Shown here in pieces: positions 17,640 through 26,332 of a DNA stretch of 38,183 bases. Source of the stretch: an uncultured Alphaproteobacteria bacterium (GTDB lineage Bacteria > Pseudomonadota > Alphaproteobacteria > Caulobacterales > Caulobacteraceae); assembly GCA_903909375.1 (NCBI GenBank), contig CAIVVM010000070.1, positions 1 to 38,183 of the forward strand, read 5' to 3'. How positions within the stretch are numbered: the stretch's first letter is position 1; each line of letters opens with the position of its first letter. The notes beneath the pieces are model-generated. The model was not told the DNA's origin, searched no databases, and worked only from the letters and a program-made list of their open reading frames with translations. A program made the translations under genes and the position numbers.

Positions 17640-18254
17640 TCAGCCGCCCAGCAATGCCCGGATCGGCGCCCAGCTTCGCCGATGAATGGGGCTGGGTCCA
17701 AGCCGCGTCAGCGCCGCCACATGGCTGGCCGCGTGATAGCCCTTGTGGCCGGCGAAACCGTAGCCGGGATAGTGGGCGTCCATCTCCACCATCAGCCGAT
17801 CGCGGGCGACCTTGGCCAGAATCGAGGCCGCGGCGATGGACAGCGACTTGCCGTCACCTCCCACGACGGGGGTTACAGAGCACGGCAGAACGAACCTGTA
17901 GTTGCCGTCCACCAGGGCATGGGCGGGCGTGATCGCCAGCGCCTCGACAGCGCGGCGCATGGCCAGGCCTGTCGCCTGCAGGATGTTGAGCGTGTCGATC
18001 TCCTCGACGCTGGCGAAGCCAACGCCCCAGGCGAGGGCGGCAGCCTTGATCTGCGGCTCCAGGGCGGCGCGGGCCCGTTCGGTGAGTTTCTTGGAGTCGT
18101 TCAGGCCGTCTGGAATGCGCGCCGGGTCGAGGATCACCGCACCGGCGCTGACCGGCCCCGCCCAAGGGCCGCGCCCAGCCTCGTCCACGCCACAGACCAC
18201 CAACCCGCTGATTGCATTTTCAAGAGCCAGATTCGGCCCGGCTGTTTCCCTCAC
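17640..18254 (-). CDS. rnhB: Ribonuclease HII
   Basis: The 204-residue enzyme cleaves RNA in RNA/DNA hybrids and single ribonucleotides in DNA. The metal site starts with [14 protein letters not shown] (Asp24, Glu25). Later acidic residues lie in ALVDGN and [11 protein letters not shown], and the block [10 protein letters not shown] is conserved in type 2 enzymes. GTG 18254 overlaps the tag stop codon (18251-18254), so it is translationally coupled to that DNA repair gene. The first 15 residues precede the fold and are not conserved. Confidence 0.95.
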   Translation of the reverse strand: MRETAGPNLALENAISGLVVCGVDEAGRGPWAGPVSAGAVILDPARIPDGLNDSKKLTERARAALEPQIKAAALAWGVGFASVEEIDTLNILQATGLAMRRAVEALAITPAHALVDGNYRFVLPCSVTPVVGGDGKSLSIAAASILAKVARDRLMVEMDAHYPGYGFAGHKGYHAASHVAALTRLGPSPIHRRSWAPIRALLGG

Positions 18255-18841
18255 CGCACCAGCGCCTTTACCCGCTCATGGCAATGGCACTGGACGAAGT
18301 GGTCATTGACCATCCCGACAGCCTGCATCCAGGCATAGACAATCACCGGCCCCACAAACTTGAACCCCCGGGCCTTCAGCGCCTTGGAGACCTCCACCGC
18401 CAGCTCGGTCTGGGCCGGAACCTCGCCGAAGCCGGTCCAGCGGTTCTGGATGGGCCTGCCGCCGGTGAACCCCCAGCAGAACTCCGAGAAATCCTCGCCC
18501 CGGTCGCGCATGGCCAGGTAGATCTTCGCGCCGTTGATCGCCGCATCGATCTTGGCGTTGGAGCGGACGATACCGGCGTCAGCCATCAGCCGCGCGCGGT
18601 CGGCCTCACCGTAGATCGCCACCTTCTCGGGATCGAAGTTGTCGAAGGCCGCGCGGAAGGCGTCGCGTTTCCGCAGGATGGTGATCCAGGCCAGCCCCGC
18701 CTGAAACCCGTCCAGCACCAGTTTCTCCCAGAGCGCGCGGCTGTCGTACTCCGGCACACCCCATTCGGTGTCGTGATAGGCCTCGTAGACCGGGTCGCCC
18801 GCCATGCCGCGCCATTCGCATCGGATCAGGGATTGCATCAT
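18251..18841 (-). CDS. tag: DNA-3-methyladenine glycosylase I
   Basis: The 196-residue HhH-superfamily glycosylase removes 3-methyladenine. Family marks are an early RCEW motif, [32 protein letters not shown], and [23 protein letters not shown]. The early Cys and His plus the late CHCH segment supply the structural zinc site typical of Tag. ATG 18841 is followed by another ATG at 18838; a longer frame to 18877 adds unrelated residues. It overlaps rnhB by four bases and follows ygfZ by about 48 bases, forming a short repair-related run. Confidence 0.94.
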   Translation of the reverse strand: MMQSLIRCEWRGMAGDPVYEAYHDTEWGVPEYDSRALWEKLVLDGFQAGLAWITILRKRDAFRAAFDNFDPEKVAIYGEADRARLMADAGIVRSNAKIDAAINGAKIYLAMRDRGEDFSEFCWGFTGGRPIQNRWTGFGEVPAQTELAVEVSKALKARGFKFVGPVIVYAWMQAVGMVNDHFVQCHCHERVKALVR

Positions 18842-18889
18842 GAGCGCAGTCTCGCAGCAGTCGGAGCGCCGGGACAAGGGGGGCGGCCG

Positions 18890-19693
18890 TCATCCGAGCG
18901 CGTGATTCAGCCAGTCTGGACGTGCAACCTCGACGATGCGACCGTCAGCCGTGAGACCGCCAGCCTCCGCCCGGTCGAGCCTCAGCAGGGCCATCGCCCG
19001 CCCGCCCGCACCTGAGAGCACCTCACCCGCCCGCAGGTCGCCCGCCAACACTTCGGTTCCCGGGGGGGGCGTCGCGCCCTCGAACACCATTGGCAACATC
19101 CGGTTCTTGATGACGCCCCTTCGCTTCATGCGCGAGGTGGTCTCCTGGCCCACGAAGCAGCCCTTCCTGAAATCGATGCCGTTCAGGAGGTCGAAATTGG
19201 CCTCGATGGGATAGGTCTTCTCGCTACCCCAGTCCGCAGAGCCTGGCACGCCCAGTGAAAGCCGATATGCGTCATAGGCCGCCTCGTCGGTGTTCGGGTC
19301 CAGGGCGCCGTATGCGCGCCAGCCAAGTTCATCGAGACGCGGATCGCGAAGCCAGCCTCCCGGCGCGTCATCACCCCAAGCCGCATAGACGTGGGACTCC
19401 GATGCGGCGAGGTCCACCTTGGCCCGCAGGCGATACAGGGTCAGTTTCTGCAACAAGGCGTCGCGATATTCCGCCGCGACGTCGAGCAGGACGCCATCAC
19501 CCCGGCCCACCACGAACAGGTCGTAAAGCAGCCGCCCTTGCGGGGTCAGCAATGCAGCGAAGCGGACTTCCCCGTCAGCCAGGCTCTCGACATCCTGGGT
19601 CAACAGACCCTGCAGGAAGCTCCGCCAATCGGCCCCGCTCACCGCGATCAGGGCCCGGCTCGGAAGATGCGCAATCGAAAGGTCGGCGGTCAT
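18890..19693 (-). CDS. ygfZ: Folate-binding protein YgfZ (Fe-S cluster maintenance)
   Basis: This 267-residue GcvT-like protein contains the YgfZ signature KGCFVGQETTSRMKRRG, with its conserved cysteine. The N-terminal FLQGLLTQDVESL segment is also typical of the family. YgfZ binds tetrahydrofolate and supports assembly or repair of Fe-S enzymes such as MiaB. ATG 19693 is chosen over a longer frame to 19756, because MTADLSIAHLPSRALI aligns with the usual N-terminus and the extension would run up to the divergent gene start. It is divergent from the glycosyltransferase, with 62 bases between the starts. Confidence 0.93.
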   Translation of the reverse strand: MTADLSIAHLPSRALIAVSGADWRSFLQGLLTQDVESLADGEVRFAALLTPQGRLLYDLFVVGRGDGVLLDVAAEYRDALLQKLTLYRLRAKVDLAASESHVYAAWGDDAPGGWLRDPRLDELGWRAYGALDPNTDEAAYDAYRLSLGVPGSADWGSEKTYPIEANFDLLNGIDFRKGCFVGQETTSRMKRRGVIKNRMLPMVFEGATPPPGTEVLAGDLRAGEVLSGAGGRAMALLRLDRAEAGGLTADGRIVEVARPDWLNHALG

Positions 19694-19755
19694 GTCAGCA
19701 ATCTGGGGCCGCAGGCAGTGGAGCGCCAGAGCCTCAATGCCTATAGAAGCAGACA

Positions 19756-20724
19756 ATGCCCTCCGCGCCCGGTTTTCCGATCCTGTTCATCACCGCCACG
19801 CGGATCGGCGACGCCGTGCTGTCGTCCGGTTTGATCAAGCGCCTCGCCGATGAGATTCCGGGCGCCCGCTTCACCATCGTCGCCGGCCCGGCCGCTGTCC
19901 CGCTGTTTGCCCATGTGCCGGGCCTGGACCGGATCATCACGCTCGAAAAATCGAAGAGCGGCAGCCACTGGTTCCGGCTCTGGCGGGAGGTGCGAAAGAC
20001 GCGTTGGGGACTGGTCGTCGACCTTCGGGGATCGCGGATCGCAAGCCTGCTAGGTCCTCGCCGCCGGGCGGTCCATCACAAGACCGGCCAGCCGCTGCAC
20101 AAGGTGCTGGAAGCGGCGCGGACGCTGAAGATCGAGGACGATCCAGCAGCCCCCCATATCTACACCAGCCCAGGCGTCGAGGCCTACGCAGACGAGTTGA
20201 CCCGCGGCGCGGGACCGATCCTGGCCATGGCCCCCGCAGCCAACTGGATCGGCAAGACCTGGCCCGTCGAGCGCTTCAGCCAGGTAGCCATGACCCTGTT
20301 GCATGGTCACGGCCCGATGGCGGGCGGGCGGTTGATGGTGCTGGGCGGTCCCGGCGACGAAGCTCTGGCGATGTCGCTCAAGGACTCCGCAGGTCGGCGT
20401 TTCATCAATCTGGCCGGCAAGGTGGATCCCCTCACAGCTTTTGCATGCCTGAAGCGCGCCCGGCTGTTCATCGGCAATGACAGCGGGGCCATGCATCTGG
20501 CTGCAGCGGCCGGCGTTCCAACCATCGGATTGTTCGGACCCTCGGACGACAGGCTCTATGCGCCCTGGGGGGAACTGACCCGCGTCGTACGGGGTCCGCG
20601 CAGCTACGACCAGATCCGGGCGGCAGATCCGAATTTTGACCAGGCGATCTGCCACATGATGGACCTGCCGGTAAAGAATGTGGTCGCCGCCGCCGAGACG
20701 TTGATCCGGCAAACGGAAATCTGA
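19756..20724 (+). CDS. Glycosyltransferase family 9 protein (heptosyltransferase-like)
   Basis: The 322-residue protein has the GT-B two-domain layout of LPS heptosyltransferases. The N-terminal domain opens with ILFITATRIGDAVLSSGLIKRL, and the second domain contains the nucleotide-sugar-binding motif FIGNDSGAMHLAAAAGVPTIGLFGPS. The segment PAANWIGKTWPVERF is also typical. It probably adds a sugar to lipopolysaccharide core on the cytoplasmic face of the inner membrane; the exact donor and acceptor cannot be told. A TATAGA box ends about ten bases before ATG 19756, so a short or leaderless transcript is possible. No other LPS genes are nearby. Confidence 0.9.
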   Translation: MPSAPGFPILFITATRIGDAVLSSGLIKRLADEIPGARFTIVAGPAAVPLFAHVPGLDRIITLEKSKSGSHWFRLWREVRKTRWGLVVDLRGSRIASLLGPRRRAVHHKTGQPLHKVLEAARTLKIEDDPAAPHIYTSPGVEAYADELTRGAGPILAMAPAANWIGKTWPVERFSQVAMTLLHGHGPMAGGRLMVLGGPGDEALAMSLKDSAGRRFINLAGKVDPLTAFACLKRARLFIGNDSGAMHLAAAAGVPTIGLFGPSDDRLYAPWGELTRVVRGPRSYDQIRAADPNFDQAICHMMDLPVKNVVAAAETLIRQTEI

Positions 20725-20815
20725 CCGACCGGGCCGCAACCTTTCGGCTCCCGGGAGTCTCGTGCGTCTATCCCTTGGCGCAGGTGTTGCGCTGTCAGAC
20801 CAAAGGAACCCAGCC

Positions 20816-20896
20816 ATGCAGTGCATGCCCTCGGTGGCGAAAATGCAGAAGGCTGGCGCAAGGGCGGCCAACGACCCGGACGCAGCGCGGGCCTAG
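20816..20896 (+). CDS. Possible 26-residue small ORF
   Basis: ATG 20816 opens a 26-codon frame (MQCMPSVAKMQKAGARAAND and six more residues) ending at TAG 20894-20896. AAAGGA lies 8 bases upstream, a better ribosome site than that of the next gene. It stands in the 273-base gap between the glycosyltransferase and the acyl-CoA ligase. I recognise no family; it may be a leader peptide or a chance frame. The rest of the gap shows no other feature. Confidence 0.3.
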   Translation: MQCMPSVAKMQKAGARAANDPDAARA

Positions 20897-20997
20897 GCGC
20901 GGCAGATTCAATTGAGGGCCGGCGGCGGGGTCGAGGGCGACCCGAAAGCAGACACCCGGGCTTCCCTTTTTGTGTCCGCGCCCGTAACGCTCGATCC

Positions 20998-22776
20998 ATG
21001 GACGCCGAGCTTCGCCCCTCCAACGCCCCGTTCCGTGATCCGCTCTATGCGCCCAGGCGGCTGGACGTAGTGGAGCGACCGGGCGGCGAGTTCATCCTGA
21101 CCAACCCGACACCGTTTTCCGAGGATCACCAGACAACCACGGCGTCTCTGGCGCATTGGGCGATCATTGCCCCGGATAGGTTGTGGCTGGCCGAGCGCTC
21201 CGGTTCAGGCTGGCGGACGCTGAGCTTCGCCGAGGCGTGGCAACGGATCACAGCGCTGGCCGCCGGTCTGCGAGGCCTGGGCGTTGTTTCAGATCGCCCT
21301 CTGCTGATCCTGGCGCGCAACACCATTGATCACGCCCTGATCGCCTATGCCGCGATGAGCCAGGGGATGCCGGTGGCGCCGGTGTCGCCCCAGTATGGCC
21401 TGCCCGGCGCAAATCTGGCGCGCCTGACCCATGCGTGTCAGGTGTTGAACCCGGCCGCCGTGTATGTGGAAGACGCGAGCTTGTTTTCTGTTGGCCTTTC
21501 AGCGGACGCACTTGCCGGCCTGCCCGTCATCGCCAGCCTCAATCCGCGTGCTCAGGATGTGCCGCTGGAGCGGCTTTACCGCGAAGGATCGGTCGCGGCG
21601 ACGGCGACACCTGACCAGCACGCCAAGTATCTCCTGACCTCAGGCTCCACCGGCCTGCCCAAGGCGGTGATCTGCACGCACTACGGCATGAGCATCAACG
21701 CCGCGCAGATTGAAGCCTGTTTCGTCGATCCCGATCCACCGATCATGGTCCACTCCGCGCCCTGGAGCCACAGCCTTGGAGGCAACGCGATCCTGCATAT
21801 GGCCGCGCGCAGGGGCGGCACGGTCTATATCGACGCCGGCCAGCCGACGGCCGCGCGGTTTGGCGAGACGGTGCGGAACCTGAAGGAGATCTCGCCGACC
21901 TATCAGAATATGGTGCCCGCCGCCTGGATGTTGTTCGCCGAGGCGCTGGAGGTCGACGACCAGCTGGCGCGGACTTTCTTCGAGCGGGTGCGACTGCTGC
22001 AGTACGGCGGCGCAGCGCTGGGTCAGGCGACGGCCGACCGGATCCAGGCTGTCGCCGTGCGGACCATCGGCCATCGCATCAGCTTCGGGTCGGGTTATGG
22101 CGCGACCGAGACCGGGCCCACGGCCTGCAACGTTCACTGGCCAAATGCGCGGATGGGCATGATCGGGCTGCCGTTGCCAGGCACTTCGGTCCGGCTGATG
22201 CCAACGGCCGGCAAGCTGGAGTTCCGGGTCAAGGGCCCCCAGGTCTCGCCGGGGTATCTGGGGCAGCCGGAGATGTCGGCAGCGGCCCGCGACGAGGAGG
22301 GCTTCTACAAGGTGGGGGACGCCGCGCGCTTTGTAGACCCTGAGGAACCCACCGCCGGCATGATCTTCGACGGCCGCATCTCGGAGAATTTCAAGCTGGT
22401 CTCCGGCACTTTCGTGGGCGTCGGCGAGTTGCGACTGGACGCAATCGGAGCAATTGGTGACGCCGTGACCGACGCGGTGGTCTGCGGCGAGGGTGAAGAA
22501 ACCGTGGGGCTCCTGCTCTATCCCAACCCCACATTGGCGTACGACCAGGTCGAAGCCGCCGTCCGCACCGGTCTAGCCGCCCACAACGCCCGCGCAAAGG
22601 GATCCGGCGGCAAGGTGGCTCGCGCATTGGTCCTGTCCGCCCCGCCAGACCCCAACACCGGCGAGATCACCGATAAGGGCTACATCGCCCAGAGCCTCGC
22701 CCGTACCCGGTACGCCGAAGACGTAAGGCGGCTCTTCGCCGTCCCCGCCCCTCAAGATGTGATGGTGTTCCAATGA
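20998..22776 (+). CDS. AMP-dependent acyl-CoA synthetase (feruloyl-CoA synthase-like)
   Basis: The 592-residue ANL-superfamily ligase activates a carboxylic acid to its CoA thioester through an acyl-AMP. The P-loop-like motif TSGSTGLPK is at residues 214-222, followed by SFGSGYGATETGPTA (A5) and KVGDAARFVD (A7). The segment DGRISENFKLVSGTFVGVGELR is characteristic of feruloyl-CoA synthases, which lack the usual C-terminal lysine context. The substrate is thus probably an aromatic or cinnamate-like acid, but this is uncertain. ATG 20998 matches the family N-terminus (RDPLYAPRRLDVVERPGG). The stop overlaps the next gene by ATGA, so the two products are probably used together. Confidence 0.88.
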   Translation: MDAELRPSNAPFRDPLYAPRRLDVVERPGGEFILTNPTPFSEDHQTTTASLAHWAIIAPDRLWLAERSGSGWRTLSFAEAWQRITALAAGLRGLGVVSDRPLLILARNTIDHALIAYAAMSQGMPVAPVSPQYGLPGANLARLTHACQVLNPAAVYVEDASLFSVGLSADALAGLPVIASLNPRAQDVPLERLYREGSVAATATPDQHAKYLLTSGSTGLPKAVICTHYGMSINAAQIEACFVDPDPPIMVHSAPWSHSLGGNAILHMAARRGGTVYIDAGQPTAARFGETVRNLKEISPTYQNMVPAAWMLFAEALEVDDQLARTFFERVRLLQYGGAALGQATADRIQAVAVRTIGHRISFGSGYGATETGPTACNVHWPNARMGMIGLPLPGTSVRLMPTAGKLEFRVKGPQVSPGYLGQPEMSAAARDEEGFYKVGDAARFVDPEEPTAGMIFDGRISENFKLVSGTFVGVGELRLDAIGAIGDAVTDAVVCGEGEETVGLLLYPNPTLAYDQVEAAVRTGLAAHNARAKGSGGKVARALVLSAPPDPNTGEITDKGYIAQSLARTRYAEDVRRLFAVPAPQDVMVFQ

Positions 22777-24314
22777 ACGGCGCCGACGCCCTGATCGCGA
22801 CCCTGGTGGCCAATGAGGTCACCGCCTGCTTCGCCAACCCCGGCACCTCCGAGATGCAGTTCGTGGCCGCCCTGGACGGCGTGCCGGCGATGCGCCCTGT
22901 GTTGTGCCAGTTCGAGGGTGTCGCGACGGGCGCCGCCGATGGCTACGGCCGGATTGCGGAAAAACCGGCCTGCACCCTGCTGCATCTGGGGCCCGGATAC
23001 GGCAACGGCGTCGCCAACCTGCACAACGCGCGCCGCGCCTACACGCCGATCGTCAATGTCGTGGGCGACCACGCCACCTATCACCGCCAGTACGATGCGC
23101 CGTTGAATTCCGACATCGCGACCCTGGTGAAGCCCAATTCGATATGGGCGAAGTCTGCCGACAGCCCTGAGACTGTCGCCAGCCTCACGGCCGAGGCGGT
23201 GGCAGCCAGCTATGGCCCGCCGGGTGGCCCCGTCAGTCTGATCCTGCCGGCGGATTCAGCCTGGCTGCCGGCCAGTGGCGAGCCTGTCATGGCCCAGAAG
23301 CCCGTGCGGCCCGCCCCTTCCGGCGAGGCTGTAGACGCTGCCGCCCGGGCGATCAGGGCGGCGAAGAAGCCGGTCATTCTGTTGGGCGGCCAGGCCTGCA
23401 GCGCAGAGGCGATCCATCAGGCTGGACGTCTGCAAGCCGTGGGCGTCACGATCTACACCGACACCTTCGTCGCCAGGCAGCCGCGCGGCGCCGGCGGATT
23501 TGCGCCAAGGAAGATGCAGTATTTCGGCGAGCTGGCGCTGGCGGAACTGGAGGGTGTCGATCTGATGGTGTTCGCCGGCACGACCATGCCGGTCGCCTTC
23601 TTTGCCTATCCTAACCGGCCCAGCGTGCTTGTGCCCGAGGGCTGCGACACCATGTCCCTGTCCGCACGCGCCGAAGACTCGGTTGCAGGCCTCGCGGCCC
23701 TAGCCGATGCGCTCGGCGCCCCGGCGACGGGGCAGGTTCAGGCCCTGAAGCTACCCGATGGGGCGCCGTCCGGCGCACTGAATGCTCATCTGGCGGGCGC
23801 CTCCATCGCGCGTCACATGCCGGAGGGCGCGATCATCTGCGATGACGCCGTGACCTCCGGCGCCGGCGTCTCGGCCGCCACCCTGACAGCACGGCCACAT
23901 GATGTTCTGGCCCTGACCGGCGGGGCCATCGGCATCGGCCTGCCCCTGGCGATCGGGGCGGCCGTGGCGGCGCCGGACCGCAAGGTGCTCAGCCTCAATG
24001 GCGACGGCGCGGCGATGTACACAATCCAGGCTCTTTGGACGATGGCGCGTGAGAACCTGGACATCACGGTCGTGGTCTTCGCCAACTACACCTACCGCAT
24101 CCTCAATATCGAGATGCAGCGCACTGGCGCGGGCGAGGCCGGCCCTTCTGCGCGCAAGCTTCTGGACCTTGGCGAACCCAACATCGACTTTGTCTCCGTC
24201 GCCAGGGGCCTTGGCCTGCCGGCCGTGAGCTGCTCGACCGCTGAAGATTTCGACAAGGCCTTCGCCGGCGCCATGGGCCAGCGCGGACCGATGTTTATCG
24301 AAGCGAAGATCTGA
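22773..24314 (+). CDS. Thiamine diphosphate-dependent enzyme (acetolactate synthase/benzoylformate decarboxylase-like)
   Basis: This 513-residue enzyme has the three-domain ThDP fold. The N-terminal Pyr domain carries the cofactor-activating Glu48 in CQFEGVATGAADGYGR, and the C-terminal PP domain has GDG at 410-412 followed by FANYTYRIL as the metal-binding motif end. Annotated relatives are usually named acetolactate synthase large subunit, but no regulatory subunit is adjacent and the sequence departs from true IlvB/IlvI at the substrate loop. Coupling to an aromatic-type acyl-CoA ligase suggests a decarboxylase, lyase or carboligase in the catabolism of an aromatic or 2-hydroxy/2-oxo acid. 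The reaction is not established. Confidence 0.82.
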   Translation: MNGADALIATLVANEVTACFANPGTSEMQFVAALDGVPAMRPVLCQFEGVATGAADGYGRIAEKPACTLLHLGPGYGNGVANLHNARRAYTPIVNVVGDHATYHRQYDAPLNSDIATLVKPNSIWAKSADSPETVASLTAEAVAASYGPPGGPVSLILPADSAWLPASGEPVMAQKPVRPAPSGEAVDAAARAIRAAKKPVILLGGQACSAEAIHQAGRLQAVGVTIYTDTFVARQPRGAGGFAPRKMQYFGELALAELEGVDLMVFAGTTMPVAFFAYPNRPSVLVPEGCDTMSLSARAEDSVAGLAALADALGAPATGQVQALKLPDGAPSGALNAHLAGASIARHMPEGAIICDDAVTSGAGVSAATLTARPHDVLALTGGAIGIGLPLAIGAAVAAPDRKVLSLNGDGAAMYTIQALWTMARENLDITVVVFANYTYRILNIEMQRTGAGEAGPSARKLLDLGEPNIDFVSVARGLGLPAVSCSTAEDFDKAFAGAMGQRGPMFIEAKI

Positions 24315-24320
24315 CGAAAA

Positions 24321-24348
24321 AGGCCCGCGACGTCGCCGTCGCGGGCCT
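24321..24348. terminator. Strong hairpin terminator shared by convergent genes
   Basis: AGGCCCGCGACG (24321-24332) pairs perfectly with CGTCGCGGGCCT (24337-24348) around TCGC. On the minus strand it is followed by TTTTT (24321-24316 region), a textbook terminator for the cysteine-repeat gene. On the plus strand it follows the ThDP enzyme stop by a few bases but has only CTCATC after it, so termination there is probably weaker. Confidence 0.85.
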
Positions 24349-24372
24349 CTCATCATTCAGCTCACACCGGGA

Positions 24373-25689
24373 TCAGGTGTTGCCGGGCAGCTTGCAGTTG
24401 CCAGCGAACGCACAACCCACGGCCCGGACAGCCGACACGGCGGGTGCACTTTCATACTCGAGCATATAGCCCTTCAGTTTGTCGGCGCAGGCGACCTCGA
24501 CGTAGGTGGTGCCCTTCTCGGTCTTGCCGACGACGCGCGAGTTGGACACCTCACACGAGTTCACGTTGTTCTTCTTGAGATCGGCCGTGAAGGCCGCAAA
24601 CCCCGGCTCCTTGGTCATGGAGCAGCGGAATCCCGTGATCGGCGCGCGGGTGCAATCTACGATCAGGTTGCCCTTGCCACCCGGACGGAAGCTTCCGATC
24701 ACGCCGGAGCCGTCCTTGCAGACCATCTCGACGTTCTCTTCGCCGGGCTTCGGCGGGAACAGCGCGTAGCGCGCGACTTCACAGGTCGAACCCGCCGCCT
24801 TGGCGAGTTTGGTATAGAGCGCAGCCTGTTCGGTGAGGGCCTCACGGGCGTCCGTCAGCTCGCAGCCCCCCAGGATGTTGGTGGCCTTGGCGCATTCATA
24901 GGTATCGGTGAGGGCCCCTGAAGCGGCGGCCTTGTAGATGTAGCCCTTCCCGTCCTGACAGGCGGCCTCGTAGTAGGTGGAATTGTCCCTGGCCGTGCCG
25001 ACGAAGCGACGATCCTTGATCACGCAACCGTTGTTGGCCGCGGCAGCGAACTTGTCGACCACCAGCATGCGGGTCGCCCGATCAGTGATCGTGCACTTGA
25101 TGTTGCTCTCGGGACCGTCATACATCAGGCAGTTCTGAACCTGCGCGGCCTTGGTCGTGTCGAACGGGGCGCTGGCGACGACGATGTAGCCCGCGCCGCC
25201 CGAGCAGGCGACTTCCATATAGGTGCTGGTCTTGGTCTGACCGATGCCTCGCGCCTGCTCCGGCATGCAGTCCACGCCAGCCGTCTTCATCATCGGCTGA
25301 AGGAGCGCCTTGGGATTGTCGTTCGCCGGAAGCATGCAGGGCGCTGACGGCGCCTGGCCCGGCGCTGGCGGCGTGTTGGCCTCGAGACAACTGAACGCCG
25401 AAGGCGCGCCAGCCGCAGGAGCCTGAACGATGTAACCCATCGCACCTGCGCCGCAGGCCACTTCGAAGTAGGAAACCTTGGCCTTCTTGTCCTCGCCGAC
25501 CAGTCGGGCGTCGGATATCTGGCAGGGGAGACCGGCCGCAGCGACGACGGCTGGCGCGCGCGCCATGCCGGCTTTGCGCGCAGCCTCAGGGACTCCCGCC
25601 GGCTTTTTGGCCTGGGACACGGCCGCAGCGGGGACCATAAGCGCAGCCATCAGCGCCAGCGCCAGCCCGATTGCTCTAGGCGTCTTCAC
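24373..25689 (-). CDS. Secreted protein with five four-cysteine tandem repeats
   Basis: The 438-residue protein starts at GTG 25689 (AGGAGA upstream) with a signal peptide (residues 1-27, ALALMAALMVPAAAVSQA). After a short linker come five tandem modules of 76-85 residues with exactly four cysteines each: 56/79/101/118, 141/162/187/199, 222/244/266/276, 303/324/346/356 and 379/401/426/432. Each module runs C-x(2-3)-A/S-R, then Y-x-E-x-A-C, G-Y-I/M, and a closing C...C pair. All 20 mature cysteines fit the pattern, implying ten disulfides in the periplasm. No catalytic motif or known domain is recognised, and the modules are too diverged to be a recent duplication. A promoter-like site and a strong terminator flank it, so it is monocistronic. 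Confidence 0.9.
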   Translation of the reverse strand: MKTPRAIGLALALMAALMVPAAAVSQAKKPAGVPEAARKAGMARAPAVVAAAGLPCQISDARLVGEDKKAKVSYFEVACGAGAMGYIVQAPAAGAPSAFSCLEANTPPAPGQAPSAPCMLPANDNPKALLQPMMKTAGVDCMPEQARGIGQTKTSTYMEVACSGGAGYIVVASAPFDTTKAAQVQNCLMYDGPESNIKCTITDRATRMLVVDKFAAAANNGCVIKDRRFVGTARDNSTYYEAACQDGKGYIYKAAASGALTDTYECAKATNILGGCELTDAREALTEQAALYTKLAKAAGSTCEVARYALFPPKPGEENVEMVCKDGSGVIGSFRPGGKGNLIVDCTRAPITGFRCSMTKEPGFAAFTADLKKNNVNSCEVSNSRVVGKTEKGTTYVEVACADKLKGYMLEYESAPAVSAVRAVGCAFAGNCKLPGNT

Positions 25690-25737
25690 CGTTTGTCTCT
25701 CCTGGGTCGTGACCGTGGGGTCGTGAATTTCCGCGCA

Positions 25738-25766
25738 CATAAGCGCTGTGACTTGTCGCGGGTCAA
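25738..25766 (-). promoter_or_regulatory. Possible promoter of the cysteine-repeat protein gene
   Basis: Minus-strand TTGACC (25766-25761) lies 17 bases before CTTATG (25743-25738), about 50 bases upstream of the GTG start. The -35 is good and the -10 is poor. The remaining gap up to nfeD (25870) contains nothing else recognisable. Confidence 0.4.
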
Positions 25767-25869
25767 GCTGCCGCGCAATGCCGACTGAAGTATGGCGCTG
25801 TTCCAACCACTTAGCGAAGAGCGTGGCGCTGCGCGGCGTGCTGGTCATCCGACAATTGCACCCGACTCG

Positions 25870-26328
25870 CTACGCGGGTCGCACCTTGAGGTGGGCGCCG
25901 TCAATGCCGACGACTTCTACGTTTATGCCCGCATCCAGGATCTCACCGACCTCCAGCCGGGCCGCCCACTCCTTCCCGTCGATCGCAACGCGCCCCGCGC
26001 CATTGGTAAAGGCGACGACGGTCGTGCCATGGCGTCCGATCAGGCGACCGGACGTGTCGTTGATGTCCGGGGTTGGCGATCCCGAGGTCTGGGGCAGGTA
26101 GCGCCGCGCTGCGAGGGTCGACGCCATGGTCAGAAGTGCGAACACCAGCAGGGAGGTCGGCAGACCGGTGTTGGCGAGCGCAACGACCACCGCCGTCACC
26201 GCCGCCGACGCCGCCGCCCAAAGCAGCCACCCCGTCCCGGTCATGACCTCAATAGCCAGCAGCCCTGCGCCGAGGCCGGCCCAGACCCAGAACGGTTGCG
26301 CCGCCAGGAGATCCGTCAACGCATCCAT
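25870..26328 (-). CDS. NfeD-family membrane protein
   Basis: The 152-residue protein has three or four N-terminal membrane helices (about residues 12-75) and a C-terminal soluble beta-barrel-like domain (from about residue 90: GRLIGRHGTTVV, GRVAIDGKEW, and VVGIDGAHLKVRP) typical of short NfeD. It starts four bases after the stop of the SPFH gene. SPFH/NfeD pairs are a standard arrangement, and the OB-fold domain of NfeD is thought to bind the SPFH partner in membrane microdomains. Short NfeD proteins like this lack the ClpP-type protease domain of the long form. Confidence 0.9.
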   Translation of the reverse strand: MDALTDLLAAQPFWVWAGLGAGLLAIEVMTGTGWLLWAAASAAVTAVVVALANTGLPTSLLVFALLTMASTLAARRYLPQTSGSPTPDINDTSGRLIGRHGTTVVAFTNGAGRVAIDGKEWAARLEVGEILDAGINVEVVGIDGAHLKVRPA

Positions 26329-26332
26329 AGCC

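Noticed and set aside
20821..20997. N-terminal extension of the acyl-CoA ligase from a GTG
   Set aside because: The added 59 residues are Arg/Gly-rich with no similarity to ligase N-termini; the ATG at 20998 begins the conserved part.
22773..24314. True acetolactate synthase catalytic subunit for branched-chain amino acids
   Set aside because: No small subunit or ilv gene is adjacent, and the gene is coupled to an acyl-CoA ligase; the name is kept only as a family resemblance.
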